This document shows, piece after piece, positions 45,738 through 54,206 of a stretch of 64,000 bases of DNA. A program made the position numbers and the translations under genes. Source of the DNA: Lysinibacillus sp. SGAir0095 (GTDB lineage Bacteria; Bacillota; Bacilli; Bacillales_A; Planococcaceae); assembly GCF_005491425.1 (NCBI RefSeq), contig NZ_CP028083.1, positions 892,001 to 956,000 of the forward strand. The letters are read 5' to 3'. The first letter of the stretch is position 1. The number at the start of each line of letters is the position of its first letter. Under the pieces are notes generated by a model. It did no database searches. It was not told the origin of the DNA and saw nothing but the letters and a program-made list of their open reading frames with translations.

Positions 45738-46698
45738 AATTGGAATTATGGGTTATTCAAATATTGCAAAAAAATCTATCATCCCTGCAGCCATAAATCA
45801 TCCAGATTTTGAATTATGCTTTATTGGTTCTAGATCTTTAGAAAAGCAGATTGAAATTCATGAGAAGTACAATATAGCTTCAGGTACATACGAGGATTTA
45901 CTAAAAACGGATATAGATGCAGTTTATGTTTCGACTCCAGTTGCGCTACATTACAAATATGGATTACAAGTGATTGATGCTGGAAAACATTTATTATTGG
46001 AAAAAACATTTACTAATAATTATGAAACTACTTTAGACCTTTTGGAAAAAGGAGAATCAAAAAAAGTAGTAGTGATGGAGGCTTTGATGTATCAATACCA
46101 TCCTTTATTGTCAATTATCAAGAATTTATTGAAAGAAGGTAGTATTGGTGAAATCAAACAAATTGAGGCATTTTTTGGATTTCCTCACTTAGATAATAAA
46201 GATTTCCGTTATAACAAAGTACTCGGTGGTGGGGCAATATTAGATGCATTAGTTTATCCATTAAGTTTGGTGACTAAATTATTGGGCAATGCTAATGAAT
46301 TGATGGAAACTGATTTAAAAGTACATTCTTCTATCCAATTCAATAATGAATTGGATATAGATGAAAATGGCACTTTATTATTAGAGAATCAATTCACACG
46401 AGCAGTAATTAGTTATGGGTTTGGTTTAGCTTATAGAAACGAATATCGTCTTTGGGGAACAGAAGGGATATTAACAGTAAAAAGAGCATTTTCAAGACCA
46501 GAAAATTTTACTAATCAAATATTATTAGAAAAAAATACAACTCAAACATTAATTGACGTTCCAAAAGCCAATCACTTCACATTTATGTTGTATGAATTTT
46601 CCAATAAAATTCATGCTAAAACGTATAAAAAAGATAGTGAGCTTTTATTTCGTATGAAATTAATAGATAAGATTTATAAGGAAGGTTATAAACTATGA
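45724..46698 (+). CDS. Gfo/Idh/MocA-family NDP-hexose 3-ketoreductase
   Basis: A 324-residue NAD(P)-dependent oxidoreductase. N-terminal Rossmann IGIMGYSNIAKKSIIPA, VYVSTPVALHYKYGLQ and LLLEKTFTNN (EKP-type motif with Thr in place of Pro), and C-terminal GGGAILDALVYPLSL. Following a 2,3-dehydratase it most likely reduces the C3 keto group, as TylCII- or SpnN-type enzymes do. The ATG at 45724, inside the previous gene's end, has GGAGAG before it; the earlier in-frame start would lie deep in that gene. Confidence 0.83.
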   Translation: MKKIKIGIMGYSNIAKKSIIPAAINHPDFELCFIGSRSLEKQIEIHEKYNIASGTYEDLLKTDIDAVYVSTPVALHYKYGLQVIDAGKHLLLEKTFTNNYETTLDLLEKGESKKVVVMEALMYQYHPLLSIIKNLLKEGSIGEIKQIEAFFGFPHLDNKDFRYNKVLGGGAILDALVYPLSLVTKLLGNANELMETDLKVHSSIQFNNELDIDENGTLLLENQFTRAVISYGFGLAYRNEYRLWGTEGILTVKRAFSRPENFTNQILLEKNTTQTLIDVPKANHFTFMLYEFSNKIHAKTYKKDSELLFRMKLIDKIYKEGYKL

Positions 46699-47771
46699 TT
46701 CCTGTTACACAACCATTTTTACCACCTAAGCATGAATACGATCAGTTATTAGAAAAAGTATGGGAAACCAAATGGTTAACCCACAACGGAATAAATGTTC
46801 AATCTCTTGAGAAAAATTTGATAGAAGTTTTAGGAGTATCGAATTTGAAGTTTGTTACAAACGGGACGTTGGCATTACAATTGGCAATTAAAGCACTTGA
46901 GTTGGAAGGTGAAATAATAACAACGCCTTTTTCATTTGTAGCGACTACAACATCAATAATTTGGGAAAATTGTGTTCCTGTATTTGTAGATATTGAACCG
47001 AAAAAATTAACTATAGATGTAACCAAAATTGAAAGTGCAATCACCGAAAAAACATGTGCAATAATGGCAACTCATGTATATGGTGTACCATGTGATGTAG
47101 AGTTAATTGAAGAAATAGCAAATAAATATAATTTAAAGGTTATATATGATGGGGCACATGCTTTCGGAGTTAATTATAAGGGGAAATCAGTATTTAATTA
47201 TGGTGATATTTCTACTTATAGCTTCCATGCAACAAAGGTTTTTCATACAGTTGAGGGTGGCGGCTTAACATGTAATAAAGAAGAGTTAGTAAAAAGAGTG
47301 GAGTTATTGAGGAATTATGGTTATATAGGAAATGATTTTTATTTGGCTGGAATAAACGCAAAAGGCACAGAGTTTCATGCTGCTATGGGGATATGCAATT
47401 TAAAATATATTGAAGAAAATAAATTGAAAAGAAAAATGATAAGTGAAACGTATGATAATCTACTTCCAAAAGATCTACGAGTTATTCATATAGAAGATAA
47501 TGTAGAGTATAACTATGCTTATTATCCAATTTTACTTAATGATGAAACTACATTGCTAAAAATAATTGAAGTGCTATCTTCTAAGGATATACATACAAGA
47601 AGATACTTTTACCCATCTTTAAATAACCTGCCTTATATTCAAAATAAAAATAAATGCATTATTGCTGAGGATATATCTAAACGGGTACTTTGTTTACCTT
47701 TATATCCTGACTTAGAAATAGATATGGTTATATATATTTCAGATCTTGTGAATTCAGTTATAGATAGATAA
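46695..47771 (+). CDS. DegT/DnrJ/EryC1/StrS aminotransferase (VioA/FdtB-like)
   Basis: PLP-dependent sugar aminotransferase of 358 residues. The N terminus IPVTQPFLPPKHEYDQLL and WLTHNGINVQSLE, then TTPFSFVATTTSI, DGAHAFGV and SFHATKVFHTVEGGG with the PLP lysine Lys181, look like dTDP-4-keto-6-deoxyhexose aminotransferases (VioA, FdtB) rather than PseC. It overlaps the ketoreductase by four bases. Likely product: a dTDP-4-amino-2,4,6-trideoxyhexose; 3-amination is an alternative. It is the only aminotransferase in the island. Confidence 0.82.
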   Translation: MIPVTQPFLPPKHEYDQLLEKVWETKWLTHNGINVQSLEKNLIEVLGVSNLKFVTNGTLALQLAIKALELEGEIITTPFSFVATTTSIIWENCVPVFVDIEPKKLTIDVTKIESAITEKTCAIMATHVYGVPCDVELIEEIANKYNLKVIYDGAHAFGVNYKGKSVFNYGDISTYSFHATKVFHTVEGGGLTCNKEELVKRVELLRNYGYIGNDFYLAGINAKGTEFHAAMGICNLKYIEENKLKRKMISETYDNLLPKDLRVIHIEDNVEYNYAYYPILLNDETTLLKIIEVLSSKDIHTRRYFYPSLNNLPYIQNKNKCIIAEDISKRVLCLPLYPDLEIDMVIYISDLVNSVIDR

Positions 47772-47784
47772 GGGAGAAAAGATT

Positions 47785-48819
47785 ATGAATTTGTTAGTTA
47801 CTGGTGGGGCCGGTTTTATCGGTTCAAACTTCATTATATATATGCTAAATAAATTTCCGAAATATAAGATAGTTAATCTAGATTTACTTACTTATGCTGG
47901 GAATTTAGAAAATTTAAAGGCTGTCGAAAAACATCCTAATTATGAGTTTGTAAAAGGAAATATTTGTAATAGGGAATTAGTTGAATACTTATTTTCGAAA
48001 TATGAATTCCAAGGAGTAATTCATTTTGCAGCAGAATCACATGTAGATAATTCTATTAAAAATCCCAGTGCATTTGTTGAAACCAATGTATTAGGAACAT
48101 TTACCGTACTTGATGTTGCTCGAAATACTTGGTTAGATAAGCAAAATGAAGTGAAAGAAAAATACAAAAATGCTAGATTTCATCATATTTCAACCGATGA
48201 AGTATATGGGACTCTAGGTGAAGGCGGATACTTTACTGAGGATTCACCATATGCACCAAATAGTCCATATTCAGCAAGTAAAGCTGCTTCGGATATGTTA
48301 GTAAGAAGTTATTATCATACCTATGGATTAAATGTTGTTACAACTAATTGTTCCAATAATTTCGGACCAAACCAACATGATGAAAAATTGATTCCGACTA
48401 TTATAAGAAAGGCATTAGCCTTTGAATCGATTCCCATTTATGGAGAAGGGTTAAATGTTAGGGATTGGTTATTTGTAGAGGACCATTGTAGAGCAATTGA
48501 TTTAGTTTTTCATGATGGAAAATCAGGTGAGACCTATTTGATAGGTGCGGATAATGAGAGAACTAATTTAGATTTAGTTAATGAAATATGTGAAATATTA
48601 GATGAAAAGTTACAACTTAAATTAAAAGAAAAAGAGATGAATTCTTTCAAGCAACTAATTACTTTCGTTGACGATAGACCAGGACATGATTTTAGATATG
48701 CTATTGATTTTTCAAAAATAAATCTAGAATTAGGTTTTACTGTATCAAGTTCGAAAGAAAATTTAAGTAAATTAATTGGACAAATTATTACAAGGACATA
48801 TAGCTTACGTTTAAATTAG
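47785..48819 (+). CDS. rfbB: RmlB/RfbB, dTDP-glucose 4,6-dehydratase
   Basis: Converts dTDP-glucose to dTDP-4-keto-6-deoxyglucose. It is an extended SDR of 344 residues with TGGAGFIGSNFI, HFAAESHVDNSI, STDEVYGTLG and YSASKAASD (Tyr162, Lys166), and RDWLFVEDHC. It follows the aminotransferase by 13 bases and supplies the common intermediate for the 2,3-dehydratase, ketoreductase and aminotransferase. Confidence 0.94.
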   Translation: MNLLVTGGAGFIGSNFIIYMLNKFPKYKIVNLDLLTYAGNLENLKAVEKHPNYEFVKGNICNRELVEYLFSKYEFQGVIHFAAESHVDNSIKNPSAFVETNVLGTFTVLDVARNTWLDKQNEVKEKYKNARFHHISTDEVYGTLGEGGYFTEDSPYAPNSPYSASKAASDMLVRSYYHTYGLNVVTTNCSNNFGPNQHDEKLIPTIIRKALAFESIPIYGEGLNVRDWLFVEDHCRAIDLVFHDGKSGETYLIGADNERTNLDLVNEICEILDEKLQLKLKEKEMNSFKQLITFVDDRPGHDFRYAIDFSKINLELGFTVSSSKENLSKLIGQIITRTYSLRLN

Positions 48820-48854
48820 AATGTTTTAAATGATTTTTCCTTGGGGGAATTTTT

Positions 48855-49886
48855 TTGACAAAAATTATTATTTTTGGTGGTAAAAATGGATATGAAATCC
48901 TAGAACAGTCAATTGATAATGAAAAATTGGAAATTATTGCATTTATTAATAATGATTCAAAATTAAATAAAACTAAAATGTATGATATTCCAGTTTATCT
49001 AGTAGAAGAAGGAATAAAATTGGAATCTGATTTTATAGTTATAGCAAGCATAACTTATCAGAATCAAATGCTAGATCAATTATTAGAGTTAGGTGTACCC
49101 TACTCTAAGATTGTACTACCCCAATTCCTTTATAGAAAAAAAGCTGGTGAAGTAATAGGTGATCAGTTTAATCAATATCAAAAAGAAATTGCAATTTTCA
49201 AGGATGAGTTTGCTACGCTTAATCAAGACTATGCAACTGTTTTTATGAATAGAAAAATAGAAAAACCAAAAATTAATTATATGGACTATCCGGATTATTT
49301 ATTAAAAGGAATTGATTATGTAAGAGTTAGTACTCTGGATTTACTATCAAGAGAAATAATCAATAATAATATTGAGGGATCTATTGCAGAATTAGGAGTT
49401 TATCAAGGTGACTTTTCTAAACTTTTAGGCGACTTATTTCCAAACAGAGAGTTATTACTATTCGATACATTCGAAGGATTTTCAAAAAAAGATACAGAAA
49501 TTGAAATGAAGTATGGTTATTCACCAGCGAAAGTGAATTGGCTAAATGATACAAACGAAGAAATTGTTCTAAGTAAAGTTTCCAACAAAGAACGCGTACA
49601 AATCGTTAAAGGATATTTTCCTGATTCAACTATTCAAGTTGAAGATAAAAAATATGCACTAGTAAGTATAGATGTTGATTTGTATAATCCAATTTTAAGT
49701 GGTTTAGAATATTTTTACGATAGATTATCAGTTGGTGGTTATATTATAGTACATGACTATAATTTCCCACATTATAGTGGCGTAAAAGCAGCTGTAAAAG
49801 AATTCACCGAAAAAAATGGGATATATAGTGTACCAATAGTCGATCATCATGGTAGTACAATTATTGTTAAAAATAAAAATAGGTAA
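48855..49886 (+). CDS. TylF/MycF-like O-methyltransferase with N-terminal Rossmann-like module
   Basis: A 343-residue protein. Residues 1-95 form a small Rossmann-like module (KIIIFGGKNG, AFINNDSK, VIASITYQN). Residues about 150-340 match the macrocin O-methyltransferase (TylF) family: IAELGVYQGDFSKLLG, LLLFDTFEGFS, SIDVDLYNPILSGLEYFYDRLSVGG and IIVHDYN. It is probably SAM- and Mg-dependent methylation of a sugar hydroxyl. The start is TTG, seven bases after GGGGGAA. The N-terminal module recurs in two neighbouring genes. Confidence 0.82.
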   Translation: MTKIIIFGGKNGYEILEQSIDNEKLEIIAFINNDSKLNKTKMYDIPVYLVEEGIKLESDFIVIASITYQNQMLDQLLELGVPYSKIVLPQFLYRKKAGEVIGDQFNQYQKEIAIFKDEFATLNQDYATVFMNRKIEKPKINYMDYPDYLLKGIDYVRVSTLDLLSREIINNNIEGSIAELGVYQGDFSKLLGDLFPNRELLLFDTFEGFSKKDTEIEMKYGYSPAKVNWLNDTNEEIVLSKVSNKERVQIVKGYFPDSTIQVEDKKYALVSIDVDLYNPILSGLEYFYDRLSVGGYIIVHDYNFPHYSGVKAAVKEFTEKNGIYSVPIVDHHGSTIIVKNKNR

Positions 49887-49895
49887 GGTAAATTT

Positions 49896-51080
49896 ATGTA
49901 TCCAAAAGTTAGTGTTGCTCTTATAACTTATAACCATGAAAAATATATTAGACAGGCTATAGAAGGTGTTTTAATCCAAACTTATAGAAATATTGAAATT
50001 GTTGTCGCTGACGACTGTTCAACAGATAGAACAATGGAAATAGTTTTGGAATATAAAGAGAAATATCCTGAAATATTTAAAATACTAAAAACTGAAGCGA
50101 ATTTAGGACCTGCAAAAAATTTTAGAAAATTACTCCATGCTTGTGACGGTGATTATATTGCTTTATTAGATGGAGATGATTTTTGGGTAGATCCAGAGAA
50201 ACTCGAAATTCAAGTTAATTTCTTGGTGAAAAATCATGACTATGCTTTATGTTTCCACCAAGCTAGAATATTAAAGTTAAATAGAGAGGCTGCATTCGGA
50301 GAGTTTATACCTCCTAAAAGAGAAACCACCCCGTTGGAATATAATATAGAAGATGTAATGAATGATCTATTCATGCCAACAGCATCGGTCGTTTATCGAA
50401 ACGGATATTATAAAGAGATACCGGAATGGTTTGAAGAACTAATAGTGTGTGATAAACCCCTACATTTAATAAATTTGATTAATGGAAAAGTTAAATATAT
50501 CAATAAGTGTATGTGTGTATATAGAGTACATGATGATGGTATCTGGTCTACAAAAAGAAAGTTAAACACTATTAAATTTGATAGAAATAAGGTTAAAATG
50601 CTTCAATATTTTAATGACTATTCAAATGCAAAATTCAATGAAATGGTATATAAAGCAATAAAAAAATGTGAGTTTAGAATTTTGTTAAATAGTATTAAAA
50701 CGCTAGTTGAAAAAGATGACTTTTACATAAATATCGAAGAAGTTAATATAGTAGGGAAAAAAATCCGAAATTTTTTGAAAGATAAAAAAGTCTATGTATT
50801 TGGCACTGGAACTGCAGGACTGAATGTTAAGGAATTATTAGATTATATTCAGATACCAATCGTTTCTTTTATAGATAATGACCTAAGCAAAAAGGGTAAG
50901 AAAATAGATGGTATAATACCTATAGATAGTATAGAAGAAATTGATTCGACTCAAGATATATACATCATTGTAGGAAGTATGTATTATGAGGAAATTAGCC
51001 GACAACTAGTTGATTTAGGTTTCTTAGAAAATAGACAATTTACAATGTATTTGGATTTATTGATTACAATAGATAATTAA
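49896..51080 (+). CDS. GT2 glycosyltransferase with C-terminal Rossmann-like module
   Basis: A 394-residue protein. The GT-A domain (1-about 220) has VSVALITYNHEKYIRQAIEG, DDCSTDRT and LLDGDDFWVDPEKL (the DXD-type metal site). Residues about 300-390 are the small module (KKVYVFGTGTAGLNV, SFIDNDLSKKGK, IYIIVGSMYYEEI) also seen in the methyltransferase and LicD-like proteins. It may add a sugar to the flagellin glycan; donor unknown. It lies nine bases after the previous gene. Confidence 0.83.
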   Translation: MYPKVSVALITYNHEKYIRQAIEGVLIQTYRNIEIVVADDCSTDRTMEIVLEYKEKYPEIFKILKTEANLGPAKNFRKLLHACDGDYIALLDGDDFWVDPEKLEIQVNFLVKNHDYALCFHQARILKLNREAAFGEFIPPKRETTPLEYNIEDVMNDLFMPTASVVYRNGYYKEIPEWFEELIVCDKPLHLINLINGKVKYINKCMCVYRVHDDGIWSTKRKLNTIKFDRNKVKMLQYFNDYSNAKFNEMVYKAIKKCEFRILLNSIKTLVEKDDFYINIEEVNIVGKKIRNFLKDKKVYVFGTGTAGLNVKELLDYIQIPIVSFIDNDLSKKGKKIDGIIPIDSIEEIDSTQDIYIIVGSMYYEEISRQLVDLGFLENRQFTMYLDLLITIDN

Positions 51081-51116
51081 ATAAACTCACATATTATTAA
51101 TTTTAAGAGGGTACTT

Positions 51117-52382
51117 ATGAAAAAAAATATTTTAGTTTTCCCCTGTGGTTCAGAAATCGGTTTGGAAATATATAGAAGTTTAAGTTTCGAAAAGAATATT
51201 GTTTTATTTGGTGGTTCCAGTGTTAATAGTGATCCTGGAAAAATGTTTTATGAAAATTATTATGATGGTTTTCCATATGTAAATGACGACAATTTTATCA
51301 GTTATTTAAATGAATTTATCGAGAATCATAATATTGATATTCTTTACCCAGCAATGGATTCTGTTATTCTAAAAGTTTCTGAACATAAAGATTCCATAAA
51401 TTGTAAAGTGATATGTTCCCCTAAGGGTACTGTAGAAATTTGTATGAGTAAACTAAAAAGCTATAAGTATTTTGAGGGAAAATTTAATACCCCTACAATT
51501 TATAATAATTCTTCAAATATGATTTTTCCACTTTTCACAAAGCCAGATATTGGTTATGGGAGTAGGAATACAGCGATAGTATCCAATCAAGAAGAATTAT
51601 TTTATTATCAAACAAAGTTACCAAATAATTTGTTACTAGAATATCTTCCAGGGAAAGAATTTACAATTGATTGTTTTTCAAACTTTCATGGTGAATTAAT
51701 TTTTATTGGAGCTAGAGAAAGAAAACGTATAGTAAATGGTATAAGTGCCAGTGCCGTACCCGTTGAAAGTGATAAGTTTAATGAGATTGCAAATATTATA
51801 AACGATAATTTGAAATTTAACGGTGCATGGTTCTTTCAGGTAAAGGAGGATCATACTGGTGAGTTGTGTTTACTTGAAATTGCTCCAAGAATTGCTGGAG
51901 TAAGTGGTCTTTATAGAAACTTAGGGATAAATTTGCCTTTATTAAATATTATAAATTTAGAAAATATAGAGATTGAAGTGTTAAAAAATAAATTTAATAT
52001 TGAATTAGAAAAATCATTTGTATCTAATTTTAAAATTAATTATACGTATGAACATGTATACATTGATTTTGATGATACTCTAATAATTAACTCAAAAGTT
52101 AATCTCAATGCAATTAATTTTATCTATAAAAGTATCAATGATGGATGCAAAATTCATTTGATAACTAGGCATCTTGGAGATTTACATCAGGAAATAAGAA
52201 AGTATAGACTAGAAAACTTATTTGATGAAATAATTTGGCTAAAAGACGGTCAATTAAAATCAGATTATATTAAGCATAATAAAGGTATATTTATCGATGA
52301 TGCTTATAGTGAACGTAAGGATGTTTTCCAAAATAGTAATATTCCTGTTTTTTCTGTAGATGCTATAGAATGTCTTTTATAG
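51117..52382 (+). CDS. ATP-grasp ligase fused to HAD-like phosphatase
   Basis: A 421-residue fusion. The N-terminal part (about 1-300) is a carbamoyl-phosphate-synthase-like ATP-grasp enzyme: preATP segment ILVFPCGSEIGLEIYRSL, PLFTKPDIGYGSRNT and CLLEIAPRIAGVSGLYR. The C-terminal part (about 310-421) is HAD-like with HVYIDFDDTLI as nucleophile motif and IFIDDAYSERKDV. ATP-grasp enzymes couple a carboxylate to an amine or thiol, so an amino-acid or acid substituent on a sugar amine is a plausible product. AGAGGG precedes the ATG. Substrate unknown. Confidence 0.8.
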   Translation: MKKNILVFPCGSEIGLEIYRSLSFEKNIVLFGGSSVNSDPGKMFYENYYDGFPYVNDDNFISYLNEFIENHNIDILYPAMDSVILKVSEHKDSINCKVICSPKGTVEICMSKLKSYKYFEGKFNTPTIYNNSSNMIFPLFTKPDIGYGSRNTAIVSNQEELFYYQTKLPNNLLLEYLPGKEFTIDCFSNFHGELIFIGARERKRIVNGISASAVPVESDKFNEIANIINDNLKFNGAWFFQVKEDHTGELCLLEIAPRIAGVSGLYRNLGINLPLLNIINLENIEIEVLKNKFNIELEKSFVSNFKINYTYEHVYIDFDDTLIINSKVNLNAINFIYKSINDGCKIHLITRHLGDLHQEIRKYRLENLFDEIIWLKDGQLKSDYIKHNKGIFIDDAYSERKDVFQNSNIPVFSVDAIECLL

Positions 52383-52413
52383 AAAATGGCTAAAGTTAAT
52401 TATGGAGGATAAT

Positions 52414-53700
52414 ATGAAAAAAAATCTAGTAGTTATTCATATGGAAAGTTTATCAAATCAAATTTTGTTTCAAGAAATGAATAATCTAAAGTACTTTATG
52501 AAAATGAAGAGTGAATCAATTGACTTCCCAAATTTTATGTCCAGTGCTTCTTCTTCAATTATGGCTTTTACAGACTTCTTTTATGGAAATGATTGGGAAT
52601 TAGATTTAACTACAAATTTTGAAAACGACTTTAAAATAGCAAAAAAAGATAAAAATCTCTTCACTATACTACACTCAGAAGGATACTATGCAAAAGGTAT
52701 TGCCTATCCTAAACCATGGAAAGATGAGGTAAATACATACGATATTTGGGATGTTCCTAATAACATTTATGATTATTCTAGCTCAAATGAAGAAGAATTC
52801 TACCATAATATTTTTAATGCAATGGAAAATGCAAAAAAACAAGAATTACCTCTTGCATTACATGTTTGGGATATAAGAAGTCATTTATATTATACCGATG
52901 AATTGAAAGAAAAAGGAAAAAACTTTTTTGAAAGAAGAAGTTTAGGCTACCAGAGTATTGATAGAACATTTAAGAATGTAGTCAAATATTTGGATGAGTT
53001 GGACATGCTCGATAATACAATAATTGTTGCCTATGGAGATCATGGTGACGAATTTTGGTCCCATTCGCTAAATGGTGGATTTTGCCACTCAATGGAACCT
53101 TATAGTACTCTAGTTCATACACCATGTTTTGTATATGACAAAACTATAAAACCTAGTGTTAATAAAAACCTTGTTTCACTTATTGATTTGAAATGGATTA
53201 TTTTAGATTTATTAAATATTAATTATAATAATAAATTTGATGATATTGGATGTAATGCCTTGCAAATAGAGCGTGAATTTGTTTTTTCAAGAAACTTACT
53301 AGCCAATCAAACATCAAAATACAACGGCGTATTAAGAAAATCATATAGTGTAACTAATAAAGATTATCATTTAATTATTAGTCCTCTTGGTTTGGAGTTC
53401 TATATGTATAAAGTGGACCCTCATAATACATTTAATCTGTTATCATTTTTTGCAATAGATAATAATGCAGAGATATTAGATTTTGATAATAGAGGAGCAT
53501 GGCATACACACTTTAGAAATGTTATGAGAAATGACCAAATTGAAGATATAAAAGAGAACTTTAAAATTATGTATAAAGAACTATTGAGATATGTAAATAA
53601 GAAAAATCAATATGTTTTAGATAATAATGGTACCAATATTCTAAAGCACATTAATTTTAGAAAGATTAAAGAACAAGGGAACTACCAGTGGAATGCATAG
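52414..53700 (+). CDS. Sulfatase/alkaline-phosphatase-superfamily protein, cytoplasmic
   Basis: A 428-residue protein with the phosphatase-fold features VVIHMESLSNQ at the N terminus, a Ser-rich nucleophile region SSASSSIMAFTDF and the metal site IIVAYGDHGDEFW. There is no signal peptide or membrane helix, in contrast to LtaS-type enzymes. The ATG at 52414, five bases after GGAGG, is chosen; an ATG at 52402 overlaps that ribosome site. It lies between the ATP-grasp/HAD gene and the cytidylyltransferase gene, so a phosphodiester in a glycan precursor is a likely substrate. The CXPXR sulfatase motif is absent, so sulfatase activity is unlikely. Confidence 0.72.
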   Translation: MKKNLVVIHMESLSNQILFQEMNNLKYFMKMKSESIDFPNFMSSASSSIMAFTDFFYGNDWELDLTTNFENDFKIAKKDKNLFTILHSEGYYAKGIAYPKPWKDEVNTYDIWDVPNNIYDYSSSNEEEFYHNIFNAMENAKKQELPLALHVWDIRSHLYYTDELKEKGKNFFERRSLGYQSIDRTFKNVVKYLDELDMLDNTIIVAYGDHGDEFWSHSLNGGFCHSMEPYSTLVHTPCFVYDKTIKPSVNKNLVSLIDLKWIILDLLNINYNNKFDDIGCNALQIEREFVFSRNLLANQTSKYNGVLRKSYSVTNKDYHLIISPLGLEFYMYKVDPHNTFNLLSFFAIDNNAEILDFDNRGAWHTHFRNVMRNDQIEDIKENFKIMYKELLRYVNKKNQYVLDNNGTNILKHINFRKIKEQGNYQWNA

Positions 53701-53791
53701 AGTTAAAGATGATATTTGTCAAGATAGATTGTGGTATACAAAAGTTGATTCTATGATCACTAACAATATTTAAGCAAGGGAGAAATGCAAC

Positions 53792-54187
53792 CTGATAAAG
53801 GTAATTACTTATGGGACATTTGATTTGTTACATCTGGGCCATATAAGATTGTTGGAGAGAGCAAAAGCTTTAGGTGACCATTTAACAGTAGGTTTATCTA
53901 CCGATGAATTCAATGAGGTGAAAGGTAAAAAAGCTTATCATTCCTATGAGGATAGGAAATATTTATTAGAATCTATTAAATATGTTGATGAAGTGATACC
54001 AGAGAATTCCTGGGAACAAAAACAATTTGATATTGACTTAAAAAAGATTAATGTTTTTGTAATGGGGGATGATTGGGAAGGTAAATTTGATGATTTAGCT
54101 AAGTATTGCAAAATTATCTATTTGCCTAGAACAGAGGACGTATCAACAACTAAAATAAAGGAAGATTTAAAATACGGAATATACTAA
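53792..54187 (+). CDS. TagD-like glycerol-3-phosphate cytidylyltransferase, CTG start
   Basis: A 131-residue enzyme expected to make CDP-glycerol. The nucleotidyltransferase signature YGTFDLLHLGHIRLL, then GLSTDEFNEVKGKKAYHSYEDR, VFVMGDDWEGKFDDL and LPRTEDVSTTKI closely follow TagD. The family N terminus (KVITYGTFD) is encoded upstream of any ATG, GTG or TTG in frame. The only near-cognate codon before it is CTG at 53792, ten bases after AAGGGAG, and the frame closes with TAA at 53771. A start at the later TTG (53825) would delete the first catalytic strand. Confidence 0.82.
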   Translation: MIKVITYGTFDLLHLGHIRLLERAKALGDHLTVGLSTDEFNEVKGKKAYHSYEDRKYLLESIKYVDEVIPENSWEQKQFDIDLKKINVFVMGDDWEGKFDDLAKYCKIIYLPRTEDVSTTKIKEDLKYGIY

Positions 54188-54206
54188 CAAATAAAGGGAA
54201 ATAACA

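Noticed and set aside
46695-47771. Calling this aminotransferase PseC
   Set aside because: Its N terminus and the SFHATK PLP motif look like VioA/FdtB, and it overlaps dTDP-sugar genes; PseC proteins have SFHPVK-type motifs. A dual role is kept as a finding.
43516-48819. dTDP-rhamnose pathway
   Set aside because: rfbA and rfbB are present but neither rfbC nor rfbD; the genes between them fit a deoxyaminosugar.
52414-53700. True sulfatase
   Set aside because: The Cys/Ser-x-Pro-x-Arg formylglycine motif is not present, so a phosphatase or phosphodiesterase function is more likely.
53825-54187. TagD-like gene starting at TTG 53825
   Set aside because: The start would fall inside the YGTFDLLH motif and delete the first strand of the nucleotide-binding fold.
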